Origin: Deltaproteobacteria bacterium
Lineage (GTDB): Bacteria > Desulfobacterota > GWC2-55-46
DNA: 64,000 nt
Direction: 5' to 3'
NCBI GenBank assembly: GCA_016177845.1
Contig: JACOUO010000016.1
Location: 62,001 to 126,000 of the forward strand
Shown here: piece after piece, positions 60,985-64,000 of the stretch
How positions within the stretch are numbered: position 1 is the first letter of the stretch
Layout of the letters: each line of letters begins with the position of its first letter
Program-made: the position numbers and the translations under genes
The notes under the pieces: generated by a model
The model's database searches: none
The model's input: only the letters and a program-made list of their open reading frames with translations
What the model was told of the DNA's origin: nothing

Positions 60985-62045
60985 CAGCGCGCCCCCTTGA
61001 TAACAGGGGTAAGAAGGTTTTTAAAAAGTCCTCTGTCGCTTATATCGACATCTATGGCGAGCGCGTATAAAGGCAGGTCTGTCAAGCTCTTCAGTTTCAC
61101 AATGTCTTTCTCTGTTGTCAGTACCATATCCGCATCGGCTGATAGATTTTTGATTTTGGAAAAGTCTGCTTCCGTATAAGCGTGATGGTCGGGAAAACTA
61201 ATCCTCTCCAGTATCTTTGCGCCAAGCGATTCAATGCTTTTGAAAAAAGATTCAGGGTTTGCAACCCCGGCGAATGCGCAAACCTTTTTGCCTTTTAAAA
61301 ATGCCGCCGGCCTTTGATGGCCTTGTCTTTCGTACAGACGCTCAGGCTTATAACTAAAGCCCACTATAGGCAATTTGTACTTATTTACAATTTCTCTGGC
61401 ACTTGACTGAAGGTTGCTGCCCTTAACCATTAGCATATCCGCGCGCATCAGGCCGCCAAGAGGCTCCCTTAAAATCCCGCGCGGAAGCAGGAACTGATTG
61501 CCGAAGCCCTGAGCCCCATCTATAAGGACGATATTAAAGTCCCTTTTAAGCCTGATGTGCTGAAATCCGTCATCAAGGATTATAAAGTCAGGTGAAAATT
61601 TTTCAATCGCAAATCGACCGCTCTCAACACGGTCAGCCCCTACAATTACAGGCACGCCCTTGAGCCTCAAAGCCATGAGATAAGGCTCATCGCCTGCCTC
61701 AAGCGGGCTGAGAAGAATCTTCTCTCCGTCTGTTACGACAGCCGTTCCCTTATTTGTACCTTTGTATCCTCTGCTTAGAATTACAACTCTTTTTCCGCAT
61801 CTTTGGAGATACTCGGCAAGGTATATTGTAACAGGAGTCTTGCCTGTTCCGCCTACCGTGATATTGCCCACAGAGATTACCCTGCAGCCAAGTGAATATG
61901 ATTTTAAAACTCCGTTCCTGTATAGGTTGGCGCGCAGGCTTGAAATGCCGCCGTACAGAAGAGAGAGGGGATAGAGGGCAATATGCGCACCAACGCTTAT
62001 CTTTTGCTCGTGTATCAGCCCCTCTATTTTTTCTCTGAGTCCCAT
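60984..62045 (-). CDS. lpxK: Tetraacyldisaccharide 4'-kinase
   Basis: This 353-residue kinase phosphorylates the 4' position of lipid A disaccharide. The P-loop is VGNITVGGTGKTPV near residue 60, an N-terminal amphipathic/hydrophobic segment (IALYPLSLLYGGISSL) places it at the inner membrane, and the metal-site motif ILDDGFQHIRLKRD is intact. Length is normal. The gene follows waaA immediately (no intergenic gap) and precedes lpxL with one base overlap. Confidence 0.96.
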   Translation of the reverse strand: MGLREKIEGLIHEQKISVGAHIALYPLSLLYGGISSLRANLYRNGVLKSYSLGCRVISVGNITVGGTGKTPVTIYLAEYLQRCGKRVVILSRGYKGTNKGTAVVTDGEKILLSPLEAGDEPYLMALRLKGVPVIVGADRVESGRFAIEKFSPDFIILDDGFQHIRLKRDFNIVLIDGAQGFGNQFLLPRGILREPLGGLMRADMLMVKGSNLQSSAREIVNKYKLPIVGFSYKPERLYERQGHQRPAAFLKGKKVCAFAGVANPESFFKSIESLGAKILERISFPDHHAYTEADFSKIKNLSADADMVLTTEKDIVKLKSLTDLPLYALAIDVDISDRGLFKNLLTPVIKGAR

Positions 62046-63332
62046 CTATCCCTTCCGCAGTTGTTTTTCTATTACTTCAACGGTCTTTATTGCCGCGCCT
62101 CTGTTTGCCTCGACAACCGCTTTCGCGCTCGCTCCCTTTTTTACCATCACGGCCTCATCACTGAAAAGCGACTTAAGCGCTGCTGCAAGCTCGAATTGGT
62201 CTGCTACCCTTATGCCGCCTCCTTCTGCCTCAAGCATCTGCGCCATGTTCATATATGTTGTAAGGTGCTTGCCGTATATAACAGGCTTTCCGAAAAAAGC
62301 AGGCTCAAGCAGGTTGTGTCCTCCAATTCCGGGCACAAGGCTTCCGCCTACAAGGGCAACGGAGGCAAATGAGAATACGGTCATAAGCTCTCCGACAGTA
62401 TCGAGCATCACTACTTCTCCGCTGCCGCCTGATGAGCGTTTTGAATACGAAAGCCCCGACTTTTTTATGAGAGCCTCTACCTCTGAAAATCTCTCAGGGT
62501 GCCTTGGCGCAAGGATTAGCTTGGCATCGTTTTTTTCTTTTTTTAATTCCTTGAAGGCGTTAAGTATTATCTCTTCCTCGCCCGCGTGCGTGCTTCCCGC
62601 TACAAGCACCTTGTCATCAGGTTTGATGCCGATAGCCTTTCGCAGTGCATCAAGGTAGGAGGCATCTACCGCAGGAGGCTTGACCTCGAATTTAAGGTTG
62701 CCAACCACCTTGGCATTCTCAGGCTTTACCCCGACACGCATAGCCTTTTTATGGTCTTCGGCAGTCCTTGCGCAGAAAGAGCTAATTGAGCCGAATATAT
62801 CGCCAAAGAAGAATTTGAATTTCAGAAATCTCTTGAACGAACGGTCAGAGATAGTGCCGTTTGAGATTATAACAGGGATTCCTGAGCTGCTTAATATCCT
62901 GATGGCATTGGGCCATATCTCTTTTTCAACAACGACAAAAGCTTTTGGATTGGTATACCTCGCTACGCTCCTTATCACCCATGACAAATCAAAGGGGAAG
63001 TAGATGAGTGAATCTATAATGCCTGCGCCCTCTTTTTCAGCTACCCGGTTGCCTGTCTGCGTAACGGTAGAGAAGAGGATTTTAATATCGGGGTTTTTTT
63101 GCCTGAATAGCTTCAGTACAGGCAGTATCGCCTTTGTTTCGCCTACTGAGACAGCATGGACCCAGATAACGGCTGAGCCTTTGAGTTTTTGAAGTTTTTC
63201 ATTGCTGATGAATCCGAACCGCTCAGGGATGCCCTCCCTGTACTTGCGCGCGGTAATCATCTTAAAGATAAACCAGGGGAAGAAGAGGACTACAAATATA
63301 TGGAGGAGAATGTCATAAATGGCATATTTCAT
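62046..63332 (-). CDS. waaA: 3-deoxy-D-manno-octulosonic acid (Kdo) transferase
   Basis: This 428-residue glycosyltransferase adds Kdo to lipid IVA. It has an N-terminal transmembrane anchor (IYDILLHIFVVLFFPWFIF), the acceptor motif ERFGF with the conserved Glu, WVHAVSVGETKAILP, ISNGTISDRSFKRF, and the nucleotide-sugar region VAGSTHAGEEEIIL and LVGGSLVPGIGGHNLLEPAFFGKPVIYG. Length and motifs match WaaA/KdtA. It is the first complete gene of the waaA-lpxK-lpxL cluster, following the frameshifted acyltransferase by 58 bases. Confidence 0.96.
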   Translation of the reverse strand: MKYAIYDILLHIFVVLFFPWFIFKMITARKYREGIPERFGFISNEKLQKLKGSAVIWVHAVSVGETKAILPVLKLFRQKNPDIKILFSTVTQTGNRVAEKEGAGIIDSLIYFPFDLSWVIRSVARYTNPKAFVVVEKEIWPNAIRILSSSGIPVIISNGTISDRSFKRFLKFKFFFGDIFGSISSFCARTAEDHKKAMRVGVKPENAKVVGNLKFEVKPPAVDASYLDALRKAIGIKPDDKVLVAGSTHAGEEEIILNAFKELKKEKNDAKLILAPRHPERFSEVEALIKKSGLSYSKRSSGGSGEVVMLDTVGELMTVFSFASVALVGGSLVPGIGGHNLLEPAFFGKPVIYGKHLTTYMNMAQMLEAEGGGIRVADQFELAAALKSLFSDEAVMVKKGASAKAVVEANRGAAIKTVEVIEKQLRKG

Positions 63333-63390
63333 TACAGAAGGTATTTGCTTTATATGGGTTAAAAAGATTGAACTGCATTAGAATCAAGCC

Positions 63391-64000
63391 TTATGAGAAG
63401 TACTCATCAGCTTTCTTTGTGATATCGGTAAGCCTTTTTTCAAGCTCTGCCCTGCTCTCTTCCATTTCTTCGGGCGTCATGTCGCTTTTGAGTATTATCG
63501 GCTCACCGGCAATGAACACGCCCCTTGAGAACGGGTAGGGAACTATAAAGCCATCCCAACTGCCAAATGTTTTTTTTTTGAGGCATTAAAAGTAATAGGG
63601 ACAATGGGCAGCCCCGTTGCCTTGGCAATCTGTATGGCCCCCATCTGCACCTTCCACTTCGGCCCCTTTGGGCCATCCGGTGTTATGGCGAGGTCGTTGC
63701 CCTGCTGCGCGGCCCTTAGTAAGCCTTTTATCCCGGCAAACCAGCCCCTTGTCGTAGAGCCCCTGACCGAGTCCATACCAAAGCCCTGAATGGTCCTTGC
63801 GATAAGCTCGCCGTCCTTGCTCTGGCTTACCAGTATCGATATCTTTTTGCCGAGATAGCAGTAAGGCATCATCAGAAGCCTTCCATGCCAGAATGCGATG
63901 ATGACCTTTTTGCCGTCGCTCACAAGGCTGCGGTACGGGCTGTAATTGACATAAGTAAGCCGCATGGTGAGCCTTATAAGCCTGATAATAAGGTGCGCCA
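63391..64000 (-). CDS. DUF374 acyltransferase-like protein, frameshifted at A10 and running off the window
   Basis: The frame is open from the window edge to a premature end near 63543. It shows the DUF374 features AFWHGRLLMMPY, ITPDGPKGPKWKVQMGAI and GLPIVPITFNASKKK. After a run of ten A on the coding strand (63560-63569), the original frame reads HLAVGMAL and stops. One extra A would instead give TFGSWDGFIVPYPFSRG and continue for about 50 residues to TAA at 63391, which matches the family's usual C-terminus. It could be a sequencing error, a genuine frameshift, or slippage at A10. It precedes waaA and probably belongs to the LPS operon; relatives act near Kdo or lipid A. Confidence 0.75.

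Overview
The window is a gene-dense stretch of a Gram-negative bacterial chromosome of medium GC. It carries lipid A/Kdo genes, TolC-type exporters, type IV pilus PilT, a PEP-CTERM protein, several c-type cytochromes, sulfide:quinone oxidoreductase, formate-tetrahydrofolate ligase and a selenocysteine tRNA. This mix suggests an anaerobic or microaerophilic, sulfur- and C1-metabolising lineage such as Nitrospirota (Thermodesulfovibrionia-like) or a neighbouring deep-branching phylum. That placement is inference from gene content; no rRNA gene is present to test it.

Layout. 1-8.2 kb: end of endonuclease V, a PfpI-like protein, a large PAS/GGDEF/EAL sensor, the NhaD antiporter and TypA. 8.3-8.7 kb: a repeat island. 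8.7-16.3 kb: a TetR-controlled operon of a small cytochrome c, tetR, tolC, an HlyD-type adaptor, two ABC ATPases and two ABC-2 permeases; a strong promoter carries two matching palindromic operators. 16.9-25.3 kb, minus strand: arsR, a DUF2892 protein, sqr, tolC, an adaptor, an RND pump, and a small c'-like cytochrome whose heme motif lies just beyond an in-frame UGA. 26-40 kb: mixed housekeeping and signalling genes separated by repeat islands (exonuclease, asparaginase-type hydrolase, Bcp, cupin, RCC1 lipoprotein, REC-GAF-GGDEF, Aas-like fusion, fhs, SEC-C protein, secreted protein of unknown function). 40.6-44.4 kb: a sigma-54 response regulator, a PAS-PAS protein and a PEP-CTERM protein with a textbook sigma-54 promoter. 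44.5-49.4 kb: TPR/beta-barrel, FecR and CHASE2-cyclase genes. 49.4-58.9 kb: a 28-codon membrane ORF, pilT, rubrerythrin, rluE, tRNA-Leu, a heme-porin fusion, a PEGA lipoprotein and a ferritin-like protein. 59.0-60.1 kb: an RNA-only block with selC, an unidentified structured RNA and two tandem 6S RNAs. 60.1-64 kb: lpxL, lpxK, waaA and a frameshifted DUF374 acyltransferase.

The main points of interest are the cytochrome with UGA directly before CVNCH in a genome that carries selC; the RNA block with tandem 6S RNAs plus an unassigned RNA; the recurring pairing of a small cytochrome with an efflux pump; the heme-porin gene with terminator-like hairpins in its leader; and three genes whose promoters predict leaderless transcripts. 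Nothing resembles a CRISPR array, a transposase or a prophage.
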